Source of the DNA: Ectobius pallidus
Lineage: Eukaryota; Arthropoda; Insecta; Blattodea; Ectobiidae
Length of the DNA: 64,000 nt
NCBI GenBank assembly: GCA_964059195.1
Contig: CAXKWD010000009.1
Location: 86,711,432-86,775,431, forward strand
Direction: 5' to 3'
The translations under genes and the position numbers were made by a program. Shown here piece by piece: positions 12,156-24,629 of the stretch. The number at the start of each line of letters is the position of its first letter. The first letter of the stretch is position 1. A model generated the notes under the pieces. The model had not been told where the DNA came from. It did not search any database and was given only the letters and a program-made list of their open reading frames with translations.

Positions 12156-12771
12156 ACTGACCGGCAAAAAAAAAAAAACATTCACTTAAAGAAATTTTTA
12201 AAAATTAAGTTTGAATAAAAGTTATGTAGTAGGCCTAGTGCTTGAAATAAAATTACTACAATTATATACGTTTTTAAGATTAAAATGTAATGACACATTT
12301 CACACTTAATTCCCCATTTTTCCTCTTGCACCGTGGTGAATGGTGAGCCTAAGGTTGCAGGGGCATAACGGAGGCTGCATCCATCATCAATTAGAGCAAT
12401 AGCTTTGGCAACGTCTTCGAGACTGAGAGGCATAATTTCAACTAAACTTACTGACAGAATCACTTTGAAGCGAAGGGAGACAGTTTCCGTTCAGTTTGGA
12501 AGGAAATGACGCAATACAACAATGAAACACTTAGCAATATGTACGACAAGCTAGTGCTTATAATCATATTGGAATCACCCTATTGCAATGTTTTTTTGGT
12601 GATAAAGTGAAGATATGAAGAATGCAGATATGCTGAATCTATAGCTAATGATCCATTAAAAATAATAATTCATCCTCACCAACAAAAATGTATAAACATC
12701 CAATCAAAATTATGTTTAATCTTAAAAGTACAACAAATTTTACAGTGAACGGTTTTTTTTGCCGGTCAGTG
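12156..12771 (-). mobile_element. Decayed Tc1/mariner element with transposase N-terminal remnant
   Basis: Inverted ends CACTGACCGGCAAAAAAAA (left) and TTTTTTTTGCCGGTCAGTG (right) with TA duplications at 12154-12155 and 12772-12773. The minus-strand frame ending near 12182 includes MPLSLEDVAKAIALIDDGCS then LRYAPATLGSPFTTVQ. This resembles the helix-turn-helix start of Tc1-like transposases, after which similarity is lost. The catalytic region is missing, so it is non-autonomous. Confidence 0.8.
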
Positions 12772-12944
12772 TATTACTTTCAAGATAATGCCTTTGAAAT
12801 TTGTGAAAGCATCTTACATATATTTGTTTTTCAGAAGATAAGTTTCAACTATGGAATAGTTTTAAATAAAAATAAATTGCATCTTAAAAGAGCTCTGACT
12901 CGAGAAAATTATAATATTTGTGTGAGAATTGAAAGTCTGGTCAT

Positions 12945-13870
12945 CACTTATTTATTTATATTCCCTCTGGTGTAGTTAAGGCCTTCTCTTCCACTAACCA
13001 GAGGTGGATACATTCAAATGTTACCAAATAATCAAATTAAGAATAAATAAGAGACATATGATTACACTATATAAATGTAAATTATGTTAGTGAAAACTAT
13101 AATTAAAACTATATTAAAGCATAATAATGCAAATTCAACATTGTCAGTAGAAAGAATGAAAGAGAAAAATAATGACAGGTAGAAAGAGAAAAAAGTAAAA
13201 TAAAAATAAATAAAACAATACAATGGTTGGTGGTCAAATGGTGAACTAACTTAGTCTTAAACGTTCTGAGTGTTCGGCGGCTTTTTATATCCTCAGGTAA
13301 GGAATTCCACAGACAAGCTGTCCCGACAATGAAGGATGAAGAATAAAATACAGTATTGTGAGGGGGAATAGATAAGGTAGTGTTCTGATGGGATCTTGTT
13401 CTGAGATCATGATATTCTGATAGGTAGTGAAAACGGTAGGCCAAGTAAGGAAGAGTTTGTAGAGCATTGAAAGAGAATGTAGCTTTCTGCATTCATGAAG
13501 ACAAGACAAAACAAGAACTCAGAGAGAGTGAAATATGATCATATCGACATACATTACAGACAAAACGTGCACAAGCATCGTGAAGTCACTGAAGTCTTTG
13601 TGATAGATTTACGTTTAAGTCTGAAAGTAGAGTGTCACAGTAGGCTAATCGAAATGTGGCATTACAAGTGTGCGAACAAGAATGATTTTTAATGTCAATG
13701 GACGAAAATGTTTAAAGCGCATAAACAAATAGATTTTAGAAGAGATTTTTGTTACACAGTTCTGTAATATGAAAATTCCAGCAAAGGTTCTTATCAATAT
13801 AAACTCACTCCATCCATATAAAATTTATATGTCATCAGATATGTAAAGATCAAATGGAGGACAGAATTTT
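12945..13870 (-). mobile_element. CR1/L2-like LINE, 5'-truncated, with 3' UTR
   Basis: Minus-strand translation gives the RT C-terminal region: VYIDKNLCWNFHITELCNKN near 13800, RTLVMPHFDY-like text near 13670, then LSEYHDLRTRSHQNTTLSIP and VGTACLWNSLPEDIKSRRTL in the 13109-13492 frame. Several frameshifts and stops are visible. The 3' UTR carries AGAAGGCCTTAACTACACCAG and ends in a TAAATAAATAA-type tail near 12945, as usual for this LINE group. The fragment is inactive. Confidence 0.75.
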
Positions 13871-13992
13871 CAGAATCTACTTTAACCCTGTCAGAGCTGA
13901 ATTTATGTATATTTATATAAGCAATCATCAAATGAAATCATCAGTTGGGTCAAAGTTTTAAATCAAGAAGCAAAATTTCAGTGGAACAACTG

Positions 13993-14392
13993 CAGGGTGT
14001 CCACCAAGTAATGCTGAAGAAATTCCCGGCTTATTCCCTGATTTTCATTGATCATTTCAGAAATTCCCGACCAAAATATGAAGCACTTTCTAATAACTGT
14101 ATAAGAAAAATTATAGGATTATACATACTTTAAATAAGAAAAGCTTTCAGTAACAAAAGTAATTGCAAACAATAATTACTTAGGCTATAACAGATACAAA
14201 AATTAGGAACAATAAAATAAATAAAATATACTTTCATATAAGCCTATTATTGTCTAGAAGTCTTTTTGATCACACTTTGCAATTTTTCGAATTTTCCCGG
14301 ATATTTTAACAAATTCATTGACCTTTCCCGGATTTTCCCGACCATACGAAATTCCCGGCCTTTTCCCGGATTCCCGACCAGTGGACACCCTG
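13993..14392. mobile_element. 400-bp TIR element, CAGGGTGTCCAC ends
   Basis: Begins CAGGGTGTCCACCAAG and ends GTGGACACCCTG. The interior holds repeated TTCCCGG / TTTTCCCGG motifs. Flanked by AACTG on both sides (13988-13992, 14393-14397), a possible 5-bp target duplication. Related in termini and CCCTG/CCCG wording to 20541-20797. Confidence 0.75.
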
Positions 14393-15440
14393 AACTGGTC
14401 TCCAAATATGACAATAATTGTGACACAAGGATAAAAATCTTAACATTTCACAAAGCAAATGACTATTAGTCTCATACATCTGTTTTTATACAATTCTTTG
14501 AAGAAATGAATTTATACATCAGTAGTAGCGAAAAGATAAGCGAGTCAAATATTGAAATTCTTTTCATTTGAATATACTCTTAATTGAATCATCAGTGAGA
14601 GATGGAAATAGCAGAGAGCTGAAATCTGTCACAGCAATCAGATGCCTTATACTCGGTAAGAGTTGTGCACGATGCATGGTAGAAGTCCGGTGGCTTCACC
14701 TTTGGTTTGCACTGTACCTGTATATACACCATGGAAAAAAAAATCATTGTTATCAATATCGAGGAATGATAAAAACAGACATGGCACATAGGCAAGGCAT
14801 CATAACAATAATAATACTGTTTTTAACACCATACAGTCTCAACTGATTGCATACAAAGCAATCCAGAAACTACTCTAAAAACTGTTATCAATACTGCTAG
14901 GAGGCAGAAAGTGAGCAAGGAAAAAAAAAACATTGGTTCAAAAAAAGGACTGGAACATCAAACTGTAAAATGTTGAACATCCTAAAAATTTCCAAAATCA
15001 ATGACTGCTTCAAATCAAGATAACAGAACACAATACATGGTATTATGCACATTCTCAATTTACTAAACAACAGTGAATAATATATTCTCATGCAAGTTAA
15101 TCCCATATTATTATACTGTGATATGAAACTACTTATTAAAAGGCAACATGGTATACATTTTTCTTGATCCAATAAAAAGAGATGAAAGAAAATTATGGTC
15201 TGAGACCACAACAGGCCCTTTAGCCATGATGATGGTGGTGATGATTTCTCCCAATTTATCATAGCTATCTTGGTGTTACATGTATGCTTCACAGTAAACA
15301 GTATAACAGTGTAGCATCATGCATTTCATTATTGTGTCAGACTTCAGCACTTTGATAAAATAATTAAATTAAAGGATACTTTAGTAACACAATTTTATTT
15401 ACCTAGGTCAAGTTTCTGGATGGTTGTTTAGTTGACATCA
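14393..15440. other. AT-rich flank, nothing recognised
   Basis: Minus-strand frame 14897-15292 (131 aa) is hydrophobic and Cys/Phe-rich without known motifs, as expected from an A/T-rich chance frame. Confidence 0.4.
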
Positions 15441-15602
15441 AGTGTCAACTGAAATTTTTGGGATCAGGTGTTGGTGAGGAGGTTAGTGGGGATTAATGGT
15501 AGGGGAATATTTGCTAAAATAATACACTCAAACATAACCCCTACCACCAATACCCACTCATTTCCACATCAAAACCTGATCCCGAAGATTTCAGTTGACA
15601 CT
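15441..15602. mobile_element. 162-bp MITE
   Basis: The inverted ends AGTGTCAACTGAAATTTTTG and its complement ending GATTTCAGTTGACACT pair over about 28 bp (GGATCAGG / CCTGATCC included). No clear target duplication. Confidence 0.75.
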
Positions 15603-16570
15603 GTGTTGAAGATAGGGGAACACCATGCACGAAAAGGCTGCCCAGAAATTTTACCAAAGTAAATGAAATTGCACTACAAAAGTATCTTTAATTCAATGAT
15701 TTTTACCTCCCATACACACCAGTGGGGCTTTTAGTAAAGAATAAAAGAATAAGTAGAGGCAAGTGTCACGGACTGAATAAATCAACTTTGTTAATATAAA
15801 ACTGCAAAACCTCAAAAGGATAATAATTAGAACAATTAACAAAGGGACCGATATATAAGGTTCTACTGTTCTTACCAGCATACTGTAATGTATTTGGGAG
15901 TGTGGAAGAAAATCCTTGATAGGATTCATTGGAAAAAGTTGTAATGACTAAAATGAAATTAAAAAACTGCCTACATTTAAAAAAATATATATGATATAGT
16001 TAAAAAGGGATGTTTAAACCACAGCACAGCAATACATATTTCTGAAGAATAATTAATTCTCAGGCTTGCATCTTGGTGTTTTGCTCAAACTTAAGACAAT
16101 CCACGCCACTGTCATTATAAAGGCCTCCTGTTGAAATATGTCTTGACATATTTATCGTCAATAAGCCTCCAAGGATGGAGACATATTAAAGATTCCTGCT
16201 GCTTTCAATTTTTAATATACCTACATCTGCAATATAAGATACCCTGGAGATGATGCAGAAGCGTCAAAAGGCCTAGGCAATAAAATAATAAAAGTTGAGC
16301 TGTCTATTTTGTCTGTTTTATTTTACTGGCTTCAGATATGAAATTTCTTGCCTGGTTTCAAATGTTGTTAGTATAACATAATACCATGCAAAATGTTCTG
16401 AGAAAGTTTCTTCTTTGCTTTGAAACAATTTCTGCATGATTTGCTCCCTAGAATTTTCTTTCAAGAAGTGTTTTTAACAATACTTACCGACTTTTTTCTT
16501 TTATAAAGTAGATTATCATCCTTCATCAGTTCTTTTCACATAATGAAACAGGACGAAATATATTAATTAA
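15603..16570. other. AT-rich flank, nothing recognised
   Basis: No supported gene, repeat pair or RNA. Confidence 0.4.
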
Positions 16571-16572
16571 TA

Positions 16573-17209
16573 CTGTATTTTACGGACCATAAAACACACT
16601 TTTTTACCTTGAAAACAAAACCTTAAAAGTTGGGTGCGTCTAATGGTCCGAAGTAGACTAAAAAAATTAAAATTATGGTAAATATTGCCGGAATACTATA
16701 GTTATACTCAAGGTGTTGTAAACAATAAGACAGTTACAAATTTTAACACAGACTGTACATCACTGCAATTATCACAATCATAAAATGATGGTAGCTGGAA
16801 GCCAGGTAGGCTATACAATGCGAAAAGAAAAGAATGTTGAGTTCTTTTATACAAAAGGAGTGTCTTCGCCGGGTAGTTTAAATGAATGCAATGACCTCTA
16901 AACACCCCTTTCCCGTTACACTTGCCGTGTGCTGAATTGAGGGTGTAAAAGTATTTTCAGTCTTTCATGAGAAACCATTTCAGTTGTTAAAATTTACCCG
17001 ATGTCACCTGTACAGAAGAGATTTTCGTACAATGCAGATTTTAAGTTAGAAGTGATTGCCACCGATTCCATTGTACAAGGTTATAATTTGTTTATGTAAC
17101 GAAGTATATTATTCCTTTTAAAATGTTTCGTTTAGGAACACATTAAGTTTCTTTTCTTTCAATTTTCCATCCTAAAATTAAGGTGCGTCTTATGGTCCGT
17201 AAAATACGG
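16573..17209. mobile_element. TIR element family C, copy at 16.6 kb
   Basis: Ends CTGTATTTTACGGACCATAA (left) and TTATGGTCCGTAAAATACGG (right), with TA on both outer sides (16571-16572, 17210-17211). The inner arms GTGCGTCTAATGGTCC show further partial inversion. No transposase; non-autonomous, Tc1/mariner-like by its TA target. Confidence 0.75.
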
Positions 17210-17211
17210 TA

Positions 17212-19222
17212 ACTACTGCAGTATCTTTATGACATTGGAATTTCTGGCAAACTAAGTCATCTGAACATGACATTTCACTGAGTTCTTTAACTCAAGACAC
17301 ACTTTTGCTCATATCTTACTAATATTTTGAGAAGCAAACCTTATGAACAATTTACAAAAGCCATTGCACCAAATATGAGAGTTATGAGAAGAAAATCGTA
17401 TGCTGATTTTAATGATTTTCACATCAGTTTATCATCAAACATTTAGCCTCTGACCTTCTTTTTGCCACAATACATTACAAAAGGGTTTTCTACAGAGAGA
17501 TTATTTTTGCGATGTGCTGAGAACGCAAGGTCCCTGAAGCAGCCTGAAAGCAAGTTGTTGCCAGGTAAAGGTTCATGTACATAACCCCTTAATTCAGGCG
17601 GGGCAAGGATTTCTGAATTAGGCCTACAGTTAGAATCACCTACCTTTGTCATAGATGATGTTGAAAATGATCTCCATCTACCACCACACATTTCTGACAT
17701 CTTTTAAGAAAGTTTGCATTTACACTTTTTCAATTAAATCTAACAAGAGATCTGCAGTATGCGCTGTATGCATTCCAAGCAGTGTCTTGTTGGAATGCAA
17801 ATTTACATTCATTGTCCGATAATTCTTTGAAGAATGAGATGATTTAACAATACAAACACACTTAAAAACACTTTAAACAGGTCTTGTAATACTGTGTTTA
17901 CTGAATTGTAACGTTTGTAAGCCACAGCCGGCTTTCGCAGTGAGACTTTACCCGGGAAACTAAAGGTCAGGTTACCACTTATCAGCACACGTTTGCACCA
18001 CAAGAGCTGGCATGCTCCAGCAGCACATCGCAAAAATAATGTCTCTGTACATAAAAAGGTTTAAAAAATGCCTTCCTTAATGCTTCATTATATTAGGTAC
18101 AATGTACAATGTAGAGTAGGTAGATCTATAGTAGAATTTCCTTGTATAGAATACTAATGATGTAAAAAATATATACACATCTGTATCGGACAAGTATTAC
18201 CTAGTACAGTTACTGTATTAAGATTAATGATATGGATTTTAATTTAATATGTATGTAGACAGCTAAACTTGAGTTTACTGTTGATAAAAATGATTCCTCT
18301 TTTGAGCATCCTATACTCTCAAGAGATTCCTCAAATGGGTGAGCTTGATCGGTGAAAACTAAGTATTTGGCTCACTTAGAGCCACTGATTGCAGTTTTTG
18401 TTTCAGACTAAGCTCAGGATGGGAGCAATAGCTCTCAAAAAATGTTCTTGGGAATGACTCAAGTAAGTGGAGTCGAGTAGGTTTGACTAAAGACTGTGTT
18501 TAAGTTACTCTCATGCATACATCTATAAAAGTGAGGTATGAAAGCACTGTGCTTCTTAATTTTATAACTTATGCAGAAGTCACTACAGCTGCTTACAACT
18601 TTTTCCCAATCAATTCAATTTAAAAATAAAAAGAAAAGAATTTAAAGAATGTAATCAATGCACATATATAGGCCTAAGCAAAGGGAACAGATTGAGAAAA
18701 GAGAATATACAATAGTAACTACATCTCAATCAGACAGACAATGAGAAAAATAGACGATTATAGAATCCATATAAAATATAACTCTTGTATTCTGTCAGAT
18801 TCAAAGTGCAGATATTATGATATCGAAAGAAAGAAAGAAATGAAAGTGCACATTATTCTCCGCCTTTAAAGACTGACAGAACTATTAGTGGTTACTATAT
18901 TTTTTTTATTTATGAAGCATTAAGTTTTAAACTCTATCCTAATTTTCCTATTCATTTTTAGATATAAACTGATGTGCATTTGATTGTTTCTGTGAGTGAT
19001 CAAGAATGTAGTATCAAAGTAAAATACGACTATTACATTAAAGGTGGTTACAAACTAAGCTCTCGGCAGTGATGTTCTGTGCAGATTTTACAGTAGTGTA
19101 AGTTCAAGCGAAAAGCAGAATTTGTGGTGGTATTGTATCATCTTCATTGCACAAGTGTTTAAAATTATGTTATGTTGTGTTGCTCAACCAATAAAATAAT
19201 TTTGTAATACCTTTATTCTCAA
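17212..19222. other. AT-rich flank, nothing recognised
   Basis: Short frames at 17443-17700 and 17809-18033 show no motif and no splice context. Confidence 0.4.
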
Positions 19223-19224
19223 CT

Positions 19225-19322
19225 TTATTTGCTAAGGCCTTTTGGTTAAATGGAACCATCATCAGGGCATCTTGTTTTGTAGTCACATTTAAGAAGAATA
19301 AAACTGTTTCACTATTTGTGCC
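19225..19322 (-). repeat. Dispersed repeat, inverted copy of 21782-21867
   Basis: About 90 bp including TTTTGGTTAAATGGAACCATC and CACATTTAAGAAGAATAAAA is the complement of the block preceding the Penelope-like fragment at 21.8 kb. The latter lacks about a dozen bases in the middle. Confidence 0.65.
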
Positions 19323-20134
19323 ATTATGATTAAAACCACTAAAACTTAAAATGTACTTAAATACCAATAAAATTCACTTCAACGCAGAATAAGGATGAAG
19401 AAGATATTTTACTGGCATTTTAAAAACATTTTCTTTCTTGTGCTGGCTACTTCTATTTACATGCTAAGTTAGGACAAGCCAAACTATGGCTAAAAAGTGG
19501 TATTAGCTCTTTCCATGTCTTTTAAGAGCTCCTGACAGACCTCAGTGGCTCATTCTGACTAAATGGTTTAAATTTTCGGTTTTATACTATAGTGGCAGGT
19601 GGGATCTTAATATTGGTTAATGTATGTTCGGGCATACTGAGGATTTTATAATTTACCATTGAAGTTTATAGGTCTATTTGTTTTTAAGGCACTTGACTGA
19701 TCTTCATAACACATGTGAGTGCATCACAAAACAATGAATCCACTTCTTATCTGACACTGCACTGACATTCATTCTCTCTCGAACATCATCTCCATAATTC
19801 ACTTACCAGGTAAATTACTGTCGATCGTTATTTTATTGTAATTCTCAAGACTCTACTTTAACAACATTTTTTTTTCGTATATATTAATTTGAATTAATAT
19901 CAGACAAGCAAATATTGGTTATTGATTGCAGTCTACATTATCAATAGTAGTGAATCCCTGAGATATAGTACATTAACACTTTTAGTGTGCGCTATTATAC
20001 CATGCTGGTCGAGGTGAAGTGATTTATGAGGAGTATCCAATCGAAAATAGTTTTAATCTTTGAACACTTACAGTAACATGAAAGCTGTGTACCTTCCCAA
20101 TTCAGCACGTTTGCCTTTTGAAGATGATTATGAC

Positions 20135-20166
<32 letters not shown>

Positions 20167-20540
20167 TACTTTAAAAAGAATTGTCATGAAAGTAAGTATT
20201 AATTGCAAATTATATCGTTGTGATTAGTGCATTGTCTGCCATCAGTAGACTATTGTCTAATATAGTTATTCTTTGTTGTATATAAACTTTTAATATTTCA
20301 TATAGCTTTTAGATTATGCATTTATTAGCTACTCTTTTTGCAATGGTGAGGGATTTGATCATTTACTGGATTGTTTTAAACACCACACTGAATCTTATGA
20401 TGGAAACATTTTCTAATTCGCATTCAAGATCAGATTCAAGTGATTTCTGATGATTTCTAATTTGTTCACCATTAAAGGTGATCTTTAAATTGGCCAGCAT
20501 TGAGTTTTGCCTACTGATAAATGATCGTAAACATTTTTAA
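19323..20540. other. AT-rich flank with one (AAT)n microsatellite
   Basis: (AAT)n at about 20134-20162; otherwise nothing recognised. Confidence 0.5.
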
Positions 20541-20797
20541 CAGGGTGTCCACAGAAATTTCAAAATAAATTTCCCTGCCTTTCCACGACCAGAAACTTAT
20601 GGGCCATTCAGATAGAAAATTAACCATAAACGCAATGTAAACTTAAAAGTTTGGGGCCATGTTTTTCAATGGGACCGTTCACAATGCATCACGTAAACTT
20701 GAAACGTAATGTAAAAGTAAACTTAACTTAGAACCTTACCCTGATCTTCTCCTTTATTTTACAAAATTCCCTGACTTTTCAGAATGTGTACACCCTG
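20541..20797. mobile_element. 257-bp TIR element, CAGGGTGT ends, TTAA-flanked
   Basis: Ends CAGGGTGTCCACAG and CTGTGGACACCCTG-like (actual right end GTGTACACCCTG). Subterminal CCCTGCCTTTCC / CCCTGACTTTTC are in matching positions. TTAA abuts both ends (20537-20540, 20798-20801). Terminal kinship to 13993-14392. Confidence 0.7.
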
Positions 20798-20947
20798 TTA
20801 AAACTTTGAATTGCATTACAGGAACTCCTTTGTACTGTAAAATCAGATTCTTTATAAAAAATAAATTAAGAGTTTTTGTAATTGTAATTTATTGCACATA
20901 GTAATCAGAATAATGAAAAATCTATCAAAGCTAACAAACAAACAACC

Positions 20948-21014
20948 AAAAAGTTGTCGTAGCCGGATTTGAACATGGGACCCCATGCTTTGTAGTCTCA
21001 TTCGCTAGCACTGA
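20948..21014 (-). repeat. tRNA-like fragment
   Basis: The minus strand has CATGTTCAAATCCGG, a near-consensus B box, preceded at tRNA distance by GTGCTAGCGAATGAG. Likely a tRNA-derived SINE head or tRNA pseudogene; no full cloverleaf. Confidence 0.4.
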
Positions 21015-21214
21015 CTTTTCACACTGCAAGTTGCACCATTGGAAAACATTTTGGAGGGAAATCCAAAATGGGGGGTAAAAAATAATGAAGTTTATTTGTA
21101 GTCTCATTCGCTAGCACTGACTTTTCACACTGCAAGTTGCACCATTGGAAAACATTTTGGAGGGAAATCCAAAATGGGGGGGGGGGGGGGGGGGGTAAAA
21201 ATAATGAAGTTTAG
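20989..21214 (+). repeat. 106-bp tandem duplication with poly-G expansion
   Basis: TTTGTAGTCTCATTCGCTAG ... AATAATGAAGTTTA occurs at 20989 and again at 21095. The copies differ mainly in the G run: about 6 in copy 1 and about 20 in copy 2 (21176-21195). Confidence 0.85.
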
Positions 21215-21779
21215 CAAAACAAAAATTCACTCCATATTTCAAAATATTTGAGTTTTTAAGGAAGAATTTATTGTAAAATAAAAGTTAAAATTTGCAAAGG
21301 ATATTAAGGATACATTGCTTTTGCAGGCCTGTTGGATGTCATTATTTTGACTCCAATCTGATGTTAATTATTTTTCTTCTTGGGATCAATGGGTTAAAAA
21401 AGGTATTATTAGATGTTACAGGTGTTTAATAAATATGTCAGGCTTTCCAAACTTAATACCCATACGGAAGTTTTGCACAAACAACCTTTCTCCCCCCCCC
21501 CCCCCCCCAAATGATTTAGTTTTTTCTCAACTAACACAAAGCCTACAGCAATGAAGAGGTTCAGTGGAAAGGTTTTTTTGCTGACTTCTGGCATACCCCT
21601 TTTACCAGGTTTAAATTTGCAGCATGCTAAAGGAGTATAAAACTCGTACTAGCCTAGATCCATGTTAAAGAAAAAAAAAAAGCAGGGCCTATACTAACAC
21701 ACCAGAAGTAGTTTGAGTTAAGGATGACTACAAATATGGCTCTTTTAAGTTTTAGTAAAATTAAATAACAATGACGCCA

Positions 21780-22495
21780 ATAGTGAAACAGTATTAATCT
21801 TCTTAAATGTGACTCTACAGAAACAAGATGGTTCCATTTAACCAAAAGCCTAAGGCAAATAAAAGAAGCTGAGGACAGAGAAAATAAGAGATTTATTTCC
21901 ATCACTGGCAATTACAGGAAACTTTTACTCAATACAGCCTTTCATCAGAAATAAATCCCCTGAAAATCATCATCTGCCAGAATTCGTACAACCAGGCAGA
22001 CATTCAATGGGCCCTCAAACAGACTGCTGGAGCTCAACCGCAAATCACTGAACTCATAACCGACAGAGTCTACATCCTTTTTTCTCTCCTATTTCCCCAT
22101 TGCCAATAAAATATCCAGGCTTCAAAGAAAGCACAATATCAAAATTGTAAACCCTTCCTCTCCAAAAATGTAGCAAATGGCATGCTCCTTGAAGGATTCA
22201 TTGCTTCCAAGGAAACACAGACAAATCTGCAGTAGCGGCCCACTTTTGGAAGGAAGGTCATGACATCAATCGTGATCCAGTATTAATTAAATGCGTCGAA
22301 GGCTACAAGGAACTTTCGGTTTGGGAGAGGATATTCATCCATAAACATAAACAACATCTCATGAACTTCGATATCCCAACAGACGAAAGTCTCATCGCCA
22401 AATGCAGTAAACTTCCCCAAGAGGGCAGCACAAACGTCCAGCCGGCAGTTGGTGTTAATCTGATGATTATGAATGACGATGGTCTTCGAAACTAG
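21780..22495 (+). mobile_element. Penelope-like element fragment with GIY-YIG-type endonuclease end
   Basis: From 22211 to a TAG at 22493-22495 the plus strand is open for 94 codons without an initiating ATG. It starts GNTDKSAVAAHFWKEGHDIN, then KCVEGYKELSVWERIFIHKH and LMNFDIPTDESLIAK. GNTDKSAVAxHxWxxGHxI followed by an ER/EA-type helix is the pattern of the C-terminal GIY-YIG endonuclease region of Penelope-like retroelements. The preceding 430 bp contains frame-shifted, related sequence and the block shared with 19.2 kb. The 5' RT portion is missing. Confidence 0.65.
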
Positions 22496-22599
22496 TTCAG
22501 GTATTTATACAAAAAGTGAAGTATAAGTGCTAGACCCAACTCAATATTATATCCTATATAATATAGCTTCACTGTGTAAACTTCCAATATATATATATA

Positions 22600-22922
22600 T
22601 ATATGAATTTCCAACTATCTGGATCGCTTTGAGACCGTATTCAAGTGGTTTTTTGCAGTAGCAAGCATTGGGAAACCCTCTTTCAGGGCTGATTATTTGC
22701 AAAAAAGCAAAACTTTAGCTGAAAAAATTGAGTTTGTCAGCAAAACAACTGACTCTGACCGATATCTTCAAGTTGTGACACTTTATTTAAGTACAGTACT
22801 GTATAATTAGTTTTTTCTTAAAGAATTGAGTTTTTTCATGATTTATCCATTTATCCGGATATTTGATTATCCATAAAGGATCCAGTCTCAATTAATCTGG
22901 ATACTAGGAGTTCTACTGTATA
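22600..22922. mobile_element. Possible pogo/Tigger-like remnant
   Basis: Ends CTGGATACTAGGAGTTCTACTGTA, similar to the right end of the element at 7975-8396, and starts with TTTCCAACTATCTGGATCG. Plus-strand open text (FETVFKWFFAVASIGK...) is suggestive only. Low confidence. Confidence 0.35.
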
Positions 22923-24104
22923 TTCAAAAACATCTCTTATCCAAATTATTTAAACTTCTTAGTTTGGAGAAACTCCACTAAATTAGGAGAAATGATGGAA
23001 ATAAATCTCGCTATGAAAAAAAAAAAAAGCCTATATGTTCTACGAGCTTACATATAACTACCCACAAAATTAAATTAAAATGAACAAAATCAACCCATTC
23101 ACTTAGCATTAAATACAATTAATAACATAACTTAAAACTTACTGGAACTATGATAATGATGTTATGATTAACTTATTCTATTATCTATTTTGCTTGGAAC
23201 TTTATAAAGTACTTTTTCCAGCGGAAGCAAAGGAAAATGATAGAAGTGATTCATGGCAACATGATGACTAGAGTGGGTTTTAACAGAAAATGGGTTAATA
23301 TGTTCGAAGCTTTCAAGAAATTGGAAATTCAATTATCACTTTGGGCCCCCTCAGATTTGGACAAACAGGCTTCTTTACATTATATTCAATATCAACAATT
23401 CTGAATCAAGGTAAAACTATACAAGTGAGAGAGTGGAAAGAAACAATACAATTATTATAGACACTGGAATTAGTTTTTGTCATTGGCACATAGATGAGAT
23501 TTTATCCCTGAAATGACAAAAGAGGAAGGAAGATATTGCTTTCTGCCTCAATAAAAACTATTACAAATATGTAGAAATTTCTATCAGGATTCTAGCTAGG
23601 TTACAGTTATTCATTTCCGGTATTTTAGAATCAGACTGTGGTTCTATTTTCAAGAAGTGACCTTATGATTGTAACTTAGCTTTGAAGATATGCTACAACT
23701 CAAATTGTGCAGCCAATGTATCACACAATTGGATAGTGTTTCAGCAGGCTGTGTGTAGGTCAACTTGTATAATAAATTTATTACTGCTGAGGCTGCCACC
23801 AATAATGTAGCCATTTGGGTTCCGGCAAGTGGATAAAAATGGCTCTGCACTATAAACATTTTTTTGTCACACTTACCTAACACTATATTATATACTATCC
23901 GGTTACTCATCCTTCATAGGGGTAAAAAGTACTTTGCATTTTTTTAGCATTACCTGAGAAACATTTTACGAGGAAGTGGCCATACGCATGCCTAACAGTC
24001 TTCCAGTATCTTGCTAGTTCACTGGGCAGCATCTACTCCACTATCCGAAATGATCCAACTAATTTTCTCTCAAAGACAACACTGCTCTTGAGTGACCTTT
24101 GTAA

Positions 24105-24110
24105 TTTATT
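24105..24110 (-). terminator. Candidate poly(A) signal of the SH2B/Lnk gene
   Basis: First canonical AATAAA on the minus strand after the stop codon, about 520 nt downstream. It is followed within 40 nt by a GT/T-rich stretch (CAGTGTTGTCTTTG). This would give a 3' UTR of roughly 24629-24085. More distal signals also exist, so longer UTRs are possible. Confidence 0.35.
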
Positions 24111-24629
24111 TTGTTTCTTGAAAATATTTGTGAAGAATATAATCCTGTTGTTCATCATAAGCCATTAAAACAGCCTTCTTTTGATAAACATAAGAAAAAA
24201 GAATTTTTTTGAAGAATATCTCATTTTAAATACTGCAAATGGTCTCTGAATTCAATTCCACTACCGGTTTGGCCTTAATAAAGCGAAATATTGGTAAAAG
24301 AAAACTTTCAATTTTTGGCTTGGATTTACAGATTAGTCTTTCGATCCTTGTAACCTTTCAACAAAATACAATACTGACAAAAAGCTGACCTCAACAACAG
24401 TCTAGACCATTCTTTCATGCTCTCAAAATTTTAAATGTACCCTAAAAAGGCAGCTTTTGTTAAGAAACATTGAGGTAGAAAGTCATATCTTCTGTGAATA
24501 GATTTACAACCAACATGCAACTTTCTGGATTTTCTAACGTACTGCTCCTTTCCGCTCTGTTTCTGACAAGAATTGTTCAAACCTTTAAAACGAACTTAAA
24601 TTTAAGTATCACATAACAGTTTGGATACA

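Noticed and set aside
14897..15292. 131-residue minus-strand frame
   Set aside because: Hydrophobic, Cys/Phe/Leu-rich translation of AT-rich DNA without motifs; likely chance.
21176..21508. G run and C run considered as a cruciform or regulatory G-quadruplex pair
   Set aside because: Homopolymer expansions in duplicated low-complexity DNA; no further support.
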